A stretch of DNA of 64,000 nt, from NCBI RefSeq assembly GCF_901933205.1, contig NC_044574.1, positions 20,755,733 through 20,819,732 on the forward strand, written 5' to 3'. Below are positions 48,601-62,034 of this stretch, piece by piece. The stretch comes from Camarhynchus parvulus (Eukaryota > Chordata > Aves > Passeriformes > Thraupidae). A program made the position numbers and the translations under genes. Numbering within the stretch: the stretch's first letter is position 1; each line of letters begins with the position of its first letter. The notes beneath the pieces are model-generated. The model was not told the DNA's origin and searched no databases. It saw only the letters and a list, made by a program, of their open reading frames with translations.

Positions 48601-51429
48601 TTGTTACTTTAGGAAGTGTGTATAATGAAGGCAATCTTATATGATGCTTCCTAGAGAGCTTCCTAGCCTCTAGGAACTGAAAGTCATGGATCTAGTTCTT
48701 GAGACAAAATGTAGGTAGTTTACATAATATTTTATACCACTTGTACTCTGAGAACTGCTATGAACTGTAACAGCAATTGTAATTGAAAGACCTTGGTGAT
48801 TCTTATTTCTCTATGCCTCTTGTAAAAAAAACCTCATATATGATGTAAAATTAAATTAAATCAGTCCACCTTGGGAATGTGAGATCTAAATGTCATGTTA
48901 CTTAGTGAGATAATTTTGGATCCAGGTCTAATGCTCCTTACAGTTCACCTGAATTATTTAAACCTATATATTAATCAAAGTATATTGGCTTCAATTCTGT
49001 GGAAAGAAACTCTTAGAATTTGAGATTTGGGGACATATATCCTTTATGATTTTTCCTTTAGGATACTGTTACAGTCTCTGATATGAGCCAATCAGTGCTC
49101 CCAACTTTGAACGTTATCCTCAGCTATTGCCAGTCTATTCACAGTCAGTATTAAACTTACCTTCATAACAAAGATGTCCTTGTACTTCTTTTCTTTCTAT
49201 TTCACTTATCTGAAGGATGTCTTGGAGCAGTAACACTTTACTGCTTTCATTTTGATTGTTTTTAGTTTTTAGTAAATTTTCCCATTATGTCAATATATTT
49301 TAAGAAAATTGTGGCCTGTTAGAATATTTAATCTTACTTCCTATATGAACAGGAATGAGCTGATTGTTTATAGCTTTTACTCATATCTTGTGATTGAATC
49401 AAAACACACTTTCACCTTTTTTTTCTAATTATTTGATCAAAATTATTGATATAGGAGAAACTAAAACCTTTGTATGAACATTAACTTCTGATTGTTGTCA
49501 TTCAGATCAATTATACAAAGTACTTTTCACTGTCTGCAAGGAGATATATCTGATATTTCAGAAAACTAAAAATTCAGTGTATATCTTACACTTGCATTAA
49601 TTCTATTTCCAAATAGTTTGAGTTTAAATAAAGATTTGTTCTACTTGTATTCCTGTATCTATATTTAGTCCTTTCACAGTGTGCATTATATAAATTAAGA
49701 CAGAACATGAATTATTTTTGGTGCATTCTGACATAGAAAGGAATGGAGGAGGTGGACTTTCTATTCCTTAGATAATAATTTGTTTCTCAATTTAGTATTA
49801 ATATGGGTGTTCTTGCTTGCAAAGAAATATTGTCAATGTATCACCTCTAAATTACTCTGCATTCAAGAATTAGTCTTGGGTTATTCTGCATGGATAAAAC
49901 CATAAAAATTTAGCTCTCAGATTCTAACTGTGGTATTAGATTTAATGGAGAAGGTTGTTTTCAATCAAATCAAGCCTTTAAAATGTAAAAAGTAGCATTG
50001 GACAGAACATGACCTCTTAGCCTAGCTTGTTTTTTTCTTACCCAGATGTTACATAAGAAAAGAAATAAACCTCATCAAGTCTGCATTATGGGTACAATTT
50101 TCTTCCTTGTTGCCAGGAGAGTGGTAGCATTAGGGACAGAGTTCTCCAATCAGCTTAATAATCCCCTTTCAAGTGTAATGAGCTAAAAGAACATTATGAA
50201 TTCCAGAATTCATACTTAATTTGTTTTTCTTTATGTTTATGAATTAGGAAATGAACAGAATCTAGTAAAGTAGTAGATGTAAGCAAAACAGATTTTCTTA
50301 TCAAAGTCTGTTTGTCCTACAGATAATAAGAAAAAAGATGAGGTTTGCTATATACCAGAAATGATGTGATTGTCACAAATCCTCAGACCACAACTGTTCT
50401 ACATTTTTCTATGAAAACTGGTGTCAAGAAACTCTTTTTTTCCTTGGGTCTCAGCTACCACAGCCCAAATAATTTCAGAGAAGGCTATATATGTGTGCAT
50501 ATGAATAAACCTTGTGTCTTAGAGCTCCAGCTGCCAAGGCAGCATCTTCTTATGCATTTTTATTTTATATTTTATTGAATGCACACTTATGAAGAAGGAC
50601 AGAACCCCTCTGTGCACGCACAATTTATATATAGCTTTGTTCTTTCAGCTAGGCTGGTCAAAACTTGTCAGTGAACACTCAAAGGAAGCATTGTAATGTA
50701 TAAAATAACCCCAGAGGGAAGGAATAAATGCTGTTTAAGATATTGAATTGTTGGAAGAGAGCCAATAATGCAACTCTTATTTGGTTACATTTTCAGATGA
50801 CTCATCAGATCTTCTACTAATCCATGCTTTGAGTCTTGAGGAGCACGATCTTTAAAATTTCCTGAACACAAGAAAAGAAATAATTTTTAAAAACACAATA
50901 ATATTGAGGAATCCACCATTTCAATCTGTTTCTGATGTGATGCAGTAGCTTGTACCAATGACAAATCTGCAAACATGACTAAAATCTGTAATCCTATTTC
51001 TTATTATACCATGAAAAATGAAATAGAAACAGAAAAACTTGTGCTGTTCCATAACAGTGATAAGGAAAATGGCCCTTGAAATTAATTTAAATAAATTATT
51101 TTTTGGAAATGAAAGCTTAGCTATAATTTTATTTTTTTAAGGGACTATATAACTTATTTTTTTGAAAACCTTGTGCTTTTACTTGTGGCTTTTATTTTCC
51201 TTCCAACTGCTGCTCTGTGTTAATGATTTCTATATTTTTTGCGCGCTCCTCCATTGTCTTTCAGGTCAGAGCTGCAAATTAAATACCATTTTATCAAACA
51301 CTAAGCTAAATAAATCTGCCTTTGCCAGTCATTTTCAGCAATGCCATTGCTTCTGTGCCAACAAATTTACCCATTAATGATATAAGTGATAAAATTGGTC
51401 TTTCGTTATTACCATTTTCTTTTATCTTT

Positions 51430-51444
51430 TATCTATTTATCTAT

Positions 51445-51479
<35 letters not shown>

Positions 51480-51483
51480 TTTT
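51430..51483 (+). repeat. (ATTT)n microsatellite
   Basis: About 13 tandem ATTT units; the first few carry a C variant (atctattt). It accounts for the Phe/Ile/Tyr-repeat translation of the frame crossing it. Confidence 0.95.
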
Positions 51484-52189
51484 AAGGCAGCCAACAGTAT
51501 AAACAAACTGTTACATGGTATTAGACTTGAGGTGGGAAGAATTTAGTCTAATCCATTAGTGTTATACAATTTACAAGAAAATGAAAAAAAAAAGGGAATG
51601 GGCTTCATTAGTATAAAAAGAAACAAACCCACAAAAACCACAATAGTGAAGAACACTAATGGCCTCCATGGAAACAGTGTGGATATTATCTTTTTAATTG
51701 CTTATGTTTCCACCTTAACAACAACAATGTACAATGTGAAAAGCAAAGCGAGCTTGAGAATGCCTCATGGCAAAGGCCAAGATGAAAAATATCTCTAGGG
51801 AAAGTTTCCATTATTTTTGACATATTAAATGGTTTCTGCCTTTATTCATGAGTAGCAGAGTAAACGGAAAGGCCTCCCTGCTGAATTTAACTGCTGATTC
51901 TTCTCTACAAAATGAAAAGTTTTCGTTCTTTCTATTTTAAGCTGCTGGGTTAGGGGGTGGGAAGGAAACCCTAGTTCAACAGTGCAGATGTTACAGTAAA
52001 CTTCCTTTTAGTACTATGCAGATTTTGATTGGTAAACTGAGTGTAATTCACCTGTTCAGTTAGGAATTAGTTGGAACAGTAGTTAAAGCAGTAACAGAAG
52101 CAATAGGAAGTAGTTAGGACTTTGGCTTTTTTTGGTTGTTTTACTCGCTCCATAAAGCTAGAATTTCAACCATAATACTGATGAATTCA

Positions 52190-53460
52190 TAGAATTATCT
52201 GTGTTGAAAGGAATCATATGGATCATTTATTTCAATGTCCTTGTCATTGACAGGGATGCCTTCCACTATACAGTTTCCTCAAAGCCTCATCCAATCTGAA
52301 CTTCAACGCTTCTAAGAATGGGACATCTACAATTCCTCTGGGCAACAACTTCCAGTGCCTCCCCACACTCTAAGAATTTCTTCCTTATATCTAGTCTTAA
52401 TCCATCATATTTCACTTTAAATCCTTCCCTCCTTCTCCTATCAGCTTTATTGTAGGTCCTCCTAGAGGTACGGGAAGGCTGCTATAATGTCTCTCTGGAG
52501 ACCTCTCCAGGCTGAACAACCCCAGTTCTTTCAGGCTGTATTCATAGGAGAGACTCTTCTCTCCCTTGATATCTTCGTGGCCCTCATCTGGACTCCCTCC
52601 AGCAGGTCCATGTCCTTGTTGTGCTGGGGGCTCCAGAAAATGATGGAATACTCCAGGTGGAATCTCATGAGGGCAGAGTAGAAGGGAAGAATCAGCTCCC
52701 ATGGCCTGCTTGTCACACTTCTTTAGATGCAGCGCAGGATATATTTATGGATATATATATATCCATACAGCTTTCTGGGCTGTATGTCCACATTACTAGC
52801 TCATGTCTAATTTTTCACCTGCCACTCTCCCCATGGTCCTCCTCCACAGGGCTTCTCTTAGTTCATTCATTCCTCACTCTACGCTGCTGCTGGGGATGCC
52901 ATGACCCAGTTTGGAGGACCTTGCACTTAGCTTTGCTGTACTTCATGGTGTTCACAGTGTTCTATTTCTCCGGTCTGTCAGGATCCCTCTGGATGACACA
53001 CGTTCCCTCTGGCATATCAACTGCATCACTCAGCTTGGTGTCATCCAAACACTTGCTGAGGCTGCACTCAATCTCACTATGTTGTTAATAAAGATACTGA
53101 CCAGCACCAGTCTCAGTACAGACCCCAAAGGGACACCACTTATTACTGATCTCCATTTGGGCATTGAGACCGTAACCAAAACTTTTTGGATGCAGTCATT
53201 GAGCCAACTTCTTACTCATCAAAGAATCCACCCATCAAACCCATCTCTCCACTTTAAAGACCGGGATGCTGTATCAGTCCTTGCAGAAGTCAAGGTAGAT
53301 GATATCAGCTGCTATTTGCTTATCTACCAAAGCAGTCAGTCCATGTAGAAGGCCATTAGATTAGCCAGGCATGATTCACCCTTTTTGAAACTGTGTTAGC
53401 TATCTGTATAGCTCCTCCTTGTCATCCACATGCCTTGACACAGCCCCCAGTGATATGTAA
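52190..53460 (-). repeat. CR1 LINE, reverse transcriptase to 3' end, decayed
   Basis: The 3' end is at low coordinates ('catagaattatctgtgttga'). Reading the - strand from 53460 down, the ORF2 motifs come in order. ESCLANLMAFY (about 53338-53370) fits the SCLxNLxxFY motif. GSVLRLVLVSIFINNI (about 53085-53132) fits GSVLGPVLFNIFIND. LSKCLDDTKLS (53030-53060) is the RT catalytic box, with its FADD read as CLDD. HLEYSIIFWSPQHNKDMDLLEGVQ then LKELGLFSLER (52520-52670) match the ORF2 C-terminal region. Several frameshifts separate these blocks, so the element is inactive. A palindromic TA run interrupts it at 52746-52767. Frames on the + strand here are shadows. Confidence 0.9.
52746..52767. repeat. 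22-bp perfect palindrome with a TA core
   Basis: tatggat, a TA run, then atccata forms a perfect palindrome inside the CR1. It is probably microsatellite growth after insertion. Confidence 0.8.
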
Positions 53461-55989
53461 CTGTTAATTCAGATTAATTCTTCTTTTCTATTCTCTGCCA
53501 CATTTCATAATAGAAGCATATTTCCACAAAATAAAAATTTTACATCATCAATTAATATATTAATATATATTGAAATTATTTTTCTCAGAATCATATCTTT
53601 ACAATTTACAGATTACTTCATCTTTCCAGCGCATTCATTTCTATACTGATCAATGTTTGTCAGTACATAAAAAATAAAGAATCCCATAATTATCACATTG
53701 GATTGAGAATTCATAATCTACTCATCTGCTCCTAGTGTCGACCATGAGTCATACGGTCACAAAAGAATGATTATTTAAGTATATGGACAAAAGTAAACCA
53801 ATGCAGTAATGACGTTTTTCTCCCAACACACAGTGATTATAAAATAATTGTTAAAAAAAATTACACATGGATTATAGCAGACAAATCCAAATCAAACCCA
53901 GGACTACAGCTGGCTGTAATTCAGAAGTGACTCCCTTCCCATCACATTGAAAACCTGGAAAATAGAATATGTGCTATTTCTACTCAACTACAAAAAGAGA
54001 ACTACAAAAGACTTTAGAGAAATTACTGGAGGTTGATTGAAGAGAAGAATTGATGATGCCAAACATTTCTTGGTTAAAAAAAGATACTGTCTGTGTTTGA
54101 AACTCCTAGTTTATGTTATCAGTTAGTATTGTTTTCAGTACTCACTATTGAAAAATAGGGGTGGAACTGCTATTAAAGGAACTTTTAGTTAGTAGTCTAT
54201 TATCCATTTCTATTCATTTGTCTCTTATAGCTCTATTGGATTGACTATAGTATGCTTTAACCAAGTTTTTCTCTTTGTAAGAGTTTTCTCTTACTTCTTT
54301 CTTGCAGAAGCAGATTGTTAATATTAAAATTGCACCAAAATTTATTTAGTTCTTAATATCAATGAGGGCCTATTTTTCCCAAGTTTTACTGAGGTAAGTT
54401 GCTATATCTATATAGACATATTACACTGAGCTAATTAAGAAAGAATGTTAGATTAAGTTTAAGAAATGTCACCAGCAATTTTGGCCCTGCTCTACCACTT
54501 TAAAGTTTTATGTTTATTTCTTGGCTTTTTCACAATTTTGCAAAGCTTTGGACAAATCCTTAACAGTCCTGCCATTTACTTTATTCTCCATGCAACCTTC
54601 CAATCTGGGGAAAAAAAAATCTAATTGAAACAATTTTACAAACATTTGCATCTTTGAAAGTACTATGATGAAAGTCCATACATACCATACCTATAGATAC
54701 ATTTTTGAAATGCCTTCTGAAAAGATGAATGTATAATATAGCTGAAAACAATAAAATCAGCTGTTGCAGGTGTTACAGAAAATTAAGAACATATTTAAAT
54801 ATCCCCCGGCAGTAGGTTTTTAGTGCAAGTTAGCATACCTTACAGAGTAAACAAAGCCTGTTAACATTTCTCAGTTGCCCAGTAACATTTGGAAGCTGGA
54901 CAACTTTTGAGCACTTTCTACTGGCAAAGCAGCTGGATTTTGTACATGTTGAAAAAACATAAACAAAGCATTTTCAGAAAGCCAGTATGAAAAGCATCCT
55001 ACACAGAATTAATATGTTCTCTGAGTTAATAGCTGTTAATGGTAAATAGTATTTCCGTTATAAACACATATACTAAGCCCTAAAATTATATATACCTAGT
55101 TACAAGCTCCAATGCTTATATTCTTTATTTCTCCCCCCTTCAAAATTCATGTGCTAAACCACTTCTATTCCCACAAAACCTACATATTCTATTTATATGG
55201 TCCCATTAGAATACTTCATAACGTATGAGGCAAGCTGAAATTCTTTCTTGAAGAGATTCTCTTAATTCTCATTTCAGTAGTTTAATTGTAGCTGTGGGCA
55301 GCTGTTTTTTATAATGTACCCTGCGGTGCAGAAACCACTACTGGCCATAGTCCCTGAAGAGATATGAAAAAAAAAGTATAAAAAATTATAAACAAGCCAG
55401 GAATACCTGCTGAAGTTATTATCTTTCAGATTTCAGAGATACTTTTATTTAAGGCTAGAAAAAATATTCAATAATAAATATACAGTATTTTTAGAACATG
55501 GCTCTGGTGGAAATGGAATAATTATGCTTAGAAGCTTCCTTACACTAAAGTATGTGCTATCAGTGCTTATGCCAGCTATCATCTTTGGCTTATAACAAAA
55601 TCTGTTTTTTAAAAAAATGAAATGAAAAAATAAACACATGCAAAGCTTCTCAAGTTATTTTAAATGATTGTAAGGTTGATCTAGAAAGTACATTTGTCAG
55701 AGTTAATGGGATTGAAATCAGTTTGTTATATAACAGTCCATATTTAAAGGATTTTATTATACTTTTCAGAAATGATTCTGTATCTTTGCTTTGTTTTGAA
55801 TCATCCTGTAAAGATTAAGATGCTTCCCTCTTTTATCCTGAGGTATCCTAACTATTACTTATTCTTGTGGCACATTTTCACCAAAGACAGCCCTGGCATG
55901 TAATACCAGTAACATTTGTCTAAGCCACAGAGCTCTTAGATCTAATTGGAGTAATAGTTTGCCACTTAGCTACAATAGAGTTAGTCTTG
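53461..55989. other. Intergenic DNA without recognised features
   Basis: AT-rich, unique-looking. Only one short frame (55445-55639, -) is open, and it shows no domain. Confidence 0.6.
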
Positions 55990-56965
55990 TCCAGCAGCCA
56001 GTTGCCCACTCAGCAGTTCTCTCACTCACACTCCTCTTTAGAATGGAGGGTAAAAATAGGATGAGAAAGCTCATGGGTTTAGATACAGTGAGATTGATTA
56101 CCCATGACTGTCATGGGCAAACAACTTGAGAAGGGAAAATATAATTGTATTTATTGCCAAAGTACATTCAGGAGCAAAATATAAAAAACCAAAAAAACAA
56201 AACCTCCAAAAAAACCACCCAAAAACCCAAACACTAAAACAAACACCCTCCCCCCCCCAAAAAAAAAAAAAAAAACATATAAAAATTTTACCTCTCCCAC
56301 ACACCTGTCTTCCCCAGGCTCAGCTGATTTCCTTCTCAACACGGTATTTCTGACTACTCTCCCTACCTTTAGCAGCACTGGGGAATGGAGTACTGAAGGC
56401 AGTGTTCAGTATGTAACTGTTCCTCTCTGATGGTCCTTTCTCATACTTTTCCCCTGGTTCAGCATGCAGTCCCTCCCTTGGGATACAGTATTTCAGGAAA
56501 AGACCCCTTCTGTGTGGACCTTCCACACACTGAAGATTCCTCAGGAAATGCCTGCCTGCTCCACCATGGAGTCCTTCATGACCTGCAACATGGATAACTG
56601 CTCCTCTCTGTGGACTACAGGGAAACACTCTGGCATCTGCAGTACCTTCTCCACTTCCTTCTCTGATCTTTGCGTTCACCATTGCACACTGAGTTCTTTT
56701 CCCTCCTCCTTTGCCAAGGTGGGGTTTTTTCTCTTTCTTAAATACCTTCACAGAAGTGCTACCAGGCTAACATGTCTGCTGTGGTGGGCTGTTATAGAAC
56801 TCACTGGAAATGGCTGGAATTTTCTGTGTCTGGCAGGGAGCAGACCCAACCCGTTCTTGCAAAGGACATCTCTCAGGCCCAGCGCCACCAGTACCTTGGC
56901 CACCCAGTACAAAAGCTCCTCTTGCAGTTTGGTTGACTGCAGGTTTCTTTTTCTCCACCATCATA
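55990..56965 (+). mobile_element. Probable LTR-type interspersed repeat
   Basis: The sequence changes from AT-rich background to a C/T-rich, GC-richer text. Phrases such as gaaatgcctgcctgctccac, ctctgatctttgcgttcacc, cataccaggctaacatg-like text near 56758-56775 and cagtaccttggccacccag recall songbird LTR sequence. The front part (aatggagggtaaaaatagga) recalls the same kind of element. Two sizeable frames (56464-56976 + and 56320-56751 -, 170 and 143 codons) overlap on opposite strands and carry no domain, as expected of C/T-rich non-coding sequence. An A/C tract (56181-56276) sits inside. Ends and family are uncertain. Confidence 0.4.
56181..56276 (+). repeat. A/C-rich low-complexity tract
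   Basis: CCAAAAAAAC-type units pass into a C run and then a pure A run. It lies inside the LTR-type repeat and gives meaningless Lys/Pro-rich (+) and Phe/Gly-rich (-) frames. Confidence 0.9.
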
Positions 56966-57087
56966 ACCACAGATGAAATATAAGTGATGTTTTTGCTGAA
57001 GAACAATGCATGTTTGGTTTTGACACTAAGGTTTTATTATTTTAATCCCAAGGGAATTGAATTTCTGAGAAACAGTCATATTGGATT

Positions 57088-57430
57088 ACTAATTTCATAG
57101 AATTACAGAATAAACTGAATTGGAAAGGACTCATCATGATCATTGGGCTCAACTCCTTGCCCTGTTCAGGATACCTCAAGAATCACACCATATGCCCGGG
57201 TGTGTTGTCCAAATACTTCTTGAACTCAGACAGACTTGGTAGCATGTTCTCTGGGGAGCCTGTTCCAGTTCTCCTTGGCTCCTGTCACTTATCATCATAG
57301 AGAAGAGATCAGTGTCTGCCTCTCCTCTTCTCCTCATGAGAAAATCGTAGACTGCAATAAGGTCTCCCCTAAGTCTCCTCCAGGCTGAATAAACCAAGTG
57401 ATTTTATCTGCTCCTCACAAGGCTTTGATT
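57088..57430 (-). repeat. CR1 LINE 3' end with ORF2 C-terminus
   Basis: The + strand begins 'ttcatagaattacagaata', the reverse complement of the CR1 3' end. In the - strand frame, RRLRGDLIAVYDFLMRRR and DLFSMMISDRSQG (57280-57380) match the ORF2 C-terminal segment (consensus RRLRGDLIALY...). The reading frame is partly preserved over about 70 codons but lacks any start. It lies in the same orientation as the ORF1 remnant just above it. Confidence 0.85.
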
Positions 57431-57559
57431 TGATATTAAATATCTGGGACTGGGTCAAAGTTTCAAGCTTGTCTTGTTCATTCTTGCTGCATGCATTAGT
57501 ATGGAAACATTTCAGGAGCAGTACTTTGTAGCCAGCTTTTCATGATGCAGGTTGAGGGA

Positions 57560-58240
57560 TCCTATTAATGCTCATTTCCTCAAGTTTTGACCCCATTGTT
57601 CATCACTTGCAAGCCTGGTATTTTCTTTTTCACCTCTTCCAAATTAGTTTAAAGTTCTATCGACAATCATCCTGTGCTAGAAATCTTCTTCCACTCCAGA
57701 GAGGCTCTTCTTCCCCTCTAGATCCCATCAGGTGTCAGTACACCAGGCATTGAATAGATTGTCACATAGTCAAAAAACCCAGACCTTTTCTGCTTACACC
57801 GGTCTCAGAGCCATGCACTGACCTGACAGATCTGATCATTCCCATCATTATTATTCCTTGTTGCTGGAAGGACTGAGAAAACCACTAGCTGATCTGATTC
57901 TTCAACAAAGCATCCCAAGGCCCCAAAGTCTCTATTGATTGCCCTTGGACTTCTCTCTGTTTTTTTGTCACTGCCGGCTTGAACAACCAGTAATAGCTAA
58001 TAACCAGGGGGCCTTACAGGACTGGAGAGTTTTCCAGTAATGGTCCTTACCCAAGCCCCTGGGAGAAAGCAGGATTTCTGTGAGTTGAGTTCAGTCTACA
58101 TACTGGGCCCTCCATTCCCCTTAGAAGGGAGTCCCCTATTACAATTACCCTTCTTTTCCTCTTAACAGAGGTGGTTGTGATGCAAGGTACAGATGGTGCT
58201 GCTTTCAAAGACCCCTCTCTCCCAGAAGGACATTTGCTAT
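57560..58240 (-). repeat. CR1 LINE ORF1 remnant (SGNH/GDSL-type esterase domain)
   Basis: On the - strand the motif IVIGDSLLRG is readable, with GDSLLRG encoded at 58136-58116. This is the nucleophile-serine motif of the esterase domain in CR1 ORF1. Downstream blocks keep the family order: a SSPVRPPGY segment, LLLVVQAGSDKKTERSPRAI, NRDFGALGCFVE (about 57890-58040), GFFDYVTIYS (near 57750) and PGVLTPDGI (near 57720). Stops and frameshifts are present, so it is non-functional. CR1 ORF1 is usually lost by 5' truncation, so its retention is noteworthy. The esterase role is from published family knowledge; the alignment is by eye. Confidence 0.75.
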
Positions 58241-61200
58241 ATTTCTATAGCACAAAACACTGCCATGAGGCACCAGTGCATACCAGGCACTCATGAGAAT
58301 TTCAGGTTTACAAAGAGGCTTACATTTGAAGGTCAATTTAACTGTTCAGTGGAAATGTAGGTTATGAGGGGATATAAGCTTCTTCCAGCTTTGTAAGCAA
58401 AAATTAATTTAAGTCAAAGTAATCTCATTGAGTGAAATGGACTTTATCTAGGCGAATTTTGGCATCCGATTTTCCTGTGCTGAAATTTAAAAAGGAAAAA
58501 CAGTGATGCTCTTTCCTGCCTTTGGTAAAACTCACAACATAAAATGCTTGTGTACTGACACAGAATCAGATGCTTCTGTAGCCTGGAATTTGAGTGCACA
58601 GTTGTGAAAGGCAAGTCCTGCATTCTCACATTAGAAATTGTAAAGTTGTTCAGAGCACCTATACAGGCTCAAACCCTACACATGAGTTAAGAAAATGGTC
58701 AGGGGTATTTTTTTGTGAATGATACTGGTATATAGGTTTGTTGGCATTGATCTGCTTTGCATTTTTGAGACTTGAGAAATTCTGTATGCTCTCAGCGGTT
58801 GTAATGTCATTTGTCATCTAGTATTTTTAGATTCCTTGGGAATTTAGGCTTCTCTATGGATCTTTTACTTGTTTGTAGGTGTAATTTTGACTTTAGATCT
58901 TAGTTTCTTATTTCTCAATTGAATACTTCATCATTATTTTCCAAATCAAAAACCCCATCATATAGTCATTCAAAATAAAAGATTAAAGACTTCATAGTAG
59001 TTCCTGAAAACATATAATAGCCAGACTTTATAATAAAACTCTTGAACATCATCTTAATATATCTTCTCATAATATGTGATATTTATTAATGAAGAAGTAT
59101 GTTTTATTTGTTTATTTGGTAAGTCAGTACTGCAGGAATTATATCTCCCTACTACTGATATTTACTACTTTTCCTCCAGGCTAATCAAGACCTAACTAAA
59201 TCTGATGGATGTCTTCACTACATGTGAATAGTCTTACTGAGATGAGGAAAAAAAAAAACATCTCTGAATACTCATTATAGTTATTTGCTGTAAAATTTGG
59301 GGCAATAGGAGGTTCAAATGGCCTCCTTGGTCAGCCTTCTATAAGTGGAACGAATCTTAACACAAGACTAAGAAATGTGCCTGAGGCCATGCCTTGGTGA
59401 AGCTAAAAAACAGTGACTACCAAAAGGAGAAAGCTAATGCAAGCCATCAGAGACACCTTTGTATTTGCACAAGAGATTACTTCTGAGAGCCATTCAAAAG
59501 GCTTTTCAGATATTGATGACTGTCTGAAAGCAGTGCTGCATCTGCATAGAGACTTTGCTCTAACTAATGCAAGATTTTTCCCAAATAATTTAATCTGGAA
59601 CAGAGCTTAAGTATTTAGGTATTAGAAAGTGTCTGTCAGTTAAATGGTACTTGATCACCTGTTGTTAAAAGAGCCAAATTAATGCATAACACTCTATTCA
59701 TCACCTTAAATGTAATAACCTAATAGGTTCTTTACACTTTTTCAGATGAGATCAAATAATTCCTAATAGTAGCATGAAAAAATGTTAATACATTCCTGCA
59801 TGCCACACATAGGTTCCAGAAGAGATAACAGAGAAAAAAGTAGTCTTTTACATAAACATAGATGCAAATTCCCTAAAATACTTTGAGAAAAGTTTTGATT
59901 TAAAATATAATTTTATTTATTTTGGCCTGTTAAGGGCATGTCATCTTACCCACAATAAAATTGCTGTAAGTCTTCAACTACTTCATCCAAATTTTACCAG
60001 GAAAAAAATATTGCTAAGCAAAGTACAAGGTAAGAAAGACAATCTTTCTATTTCCTCTTAGATAGGAACACAAAAGAAGTCACAATGTACCTATAATGAT
60101 CTCTGCTTTCATGCTGACCGCCAGTTCTCTCACGTGGATTAAAAGACTGGCTTTATCTGTAAATTCTTAACTGGAAGTATGTTGTATACTATATTATGAA
60201 ATATTATAAAGAAATAGCCTAATTTACTGCTTCACGCAATGCTGGCTTTCCATTCTGGTCTGTTTATGTCCGGATCTCAACTTTGCTAGCAAACAGGCTT
60301 GAGAAACCGAAAGTATTAATGAACTGTTGGGCTGAAAATACTATTTTATTGTCATCATTCCCTTACTCATCTAGTGTGTTACTTTGTTTCTGTACAAGGA
60401 TGGGCTATTTTTTGGAATGTTGGTGTAGCATGCCATCACAACTCTGTACATAAAAGCATGACGGTGAGCACACTAAAAGTATCTGAATAGTATTATTTTT
60501 TATTCCTATTTTACTGGACAACAGAATTAACAACACCGCTGTTTAATCTAACAGAAGACGTAAGTATGAACAATGTACCCACTAAGAGTTCTTCTTTTTT
60601 AAAATAGCAGAATTTTATTACTTTATTTTGGTCGCTGGTATTTTCCACTTCTCAATTCAGCATTATCTTTAGTGAGTCCCTCCTGAGGCTTGTTAGCTCA
60701 CTGAAGTCCTAAATTCAGTGATTTCATTCAGATGTCTTTTTAATTATCTCTAGTTTCTTGGCCAGATTTTAAATCTATTGCTCTTTGGCAACTTACTCGG
60801 CACTACAGGAAGAGGAAAGCTTTAAACAAATATGGTATCTTCATGTCAGGACCAGACTGATATCTAGTATTCCCGAGAGCTGTTAAATAACTGTTGTGTT
60901 CACTTGGAAAATGAATTTACTTAATGCAGTGAAAGTAGCCTCATCAAAATATTCAGATAAAATGCAATAAACTTAATACTTATGGAACTTGATTTGCCAT
61001 TTAGCTATGCAGTGTTTATAATATAATCATTAGTCAAAGAAGATGAACCAGCATGAAATAAAAGTAAATAAAGAGAGAATCATGCCATTAGTCTTGTTAC
61101 TATAGAACCTATGGTAAAATTGTGCTGAAAATAAAAGAAATAAAGACAAAATATTTTTTGTTTGATACAGTTTTTGTATCCACATTCATTGTTCACTTAT

Positions 61201-62034
61201 AACATTATGATTTTAAAGGTTTTGTTGCAGAAAAAATGGCATATGAACATTTTGAAAAAACATTCCCTGGCTCGTTACCTGTTTTTGCATCTAAGCCATG
61301 TTATCTGTTATAGGCTAAAAACTGATCCTTCAGTCAAGCATGAACACTCACAGATAAATAGAATCTTACTCCTTGTAAGGATATATGGAGAAGATTATTT
61401 AAAAAATTTCCCCATGTCCTTGTAACTAGACTGTTAAGACTAGTATAATACAATGTGGAAATACCTGGTGAAGAGAAAATGTCCTGGATATTAAAACTAA
61501 TTTCCCAACGTATCATTGCTCAAGATAAAAACATCTTTATTACTAAGTGGCATTTTCTTTGCAGGTACTTACATACACATGCCTGTATTGGTTCCTGACA
61601 TTCATAAAAAATGACTTTTAATGTACAGATCTGGCTACTGAACACTCTAAATCCAATGTGGAACAAGTGCTGAAAGAATATCTCAGTAGGAGACTATTGT
61701 ATAACTGCCACAATAAAACCCCTTAGTAACAGAAAATATAATAAAAGTCCTATGAAAACAGTAGCTCAGTGACAGCTCCCAAGGTGAGGTGCTACATTAA
61801 TTTTATTATTCTAACTACCCATATGTTAAAAAACCATTACCAAGTTACAATAAATAAAACATTAAATTGTACATTCAATGCAATGACATTTAAATGGGTG
61901 GTAAAAATGAGGAAGTTACCAATGAAGTAATCAAATAATAAAACGAGACAACTAAAGGCAAGGTATTCTTTGACTACAAAGAAACTACAAATACTTCTAT
62001 ACACAATAGGAAATATAAATCACCAACTGTAAGA
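58241..62034. other. Intergenic DNA without recognised features
   Basis: AT-rich unique-looking sequence. Frames of at most 87 codons show no domain. No RNA gene or repeat was recognised. Confidence 0.6.

Larger units (their letters stand above)
42351..52189. other. Gene-desert DNA, about 9.8 kb
   Basis: No gene is supported. Notable items are a perfect 12-bp inverted repeat (42572-42602), TATA/GTGT microsatellites at 43815-43850 and 45250-45270, and an ATTT tract (51430-51483). At 47152-47376 a 74-codon - strand frame lies in a small GC-richer island. Elsewhere the sequence is AT-rich and unique-looking, with no recognised repeat. Confidence 0.55.

Noticed and set aside
52621..53348. Two + strand frames of 155 and 145 codons
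   Set aside because: They are antisense shadows of the CR1 reverse transcriptase remnant on the - strand.
56464..56976. 170-codon + strand open frame
   Set aside because: It lies in a C/T-rich probable LTR-type repeat, overlaps a 143-codon frame on the other strand and shows no domain.
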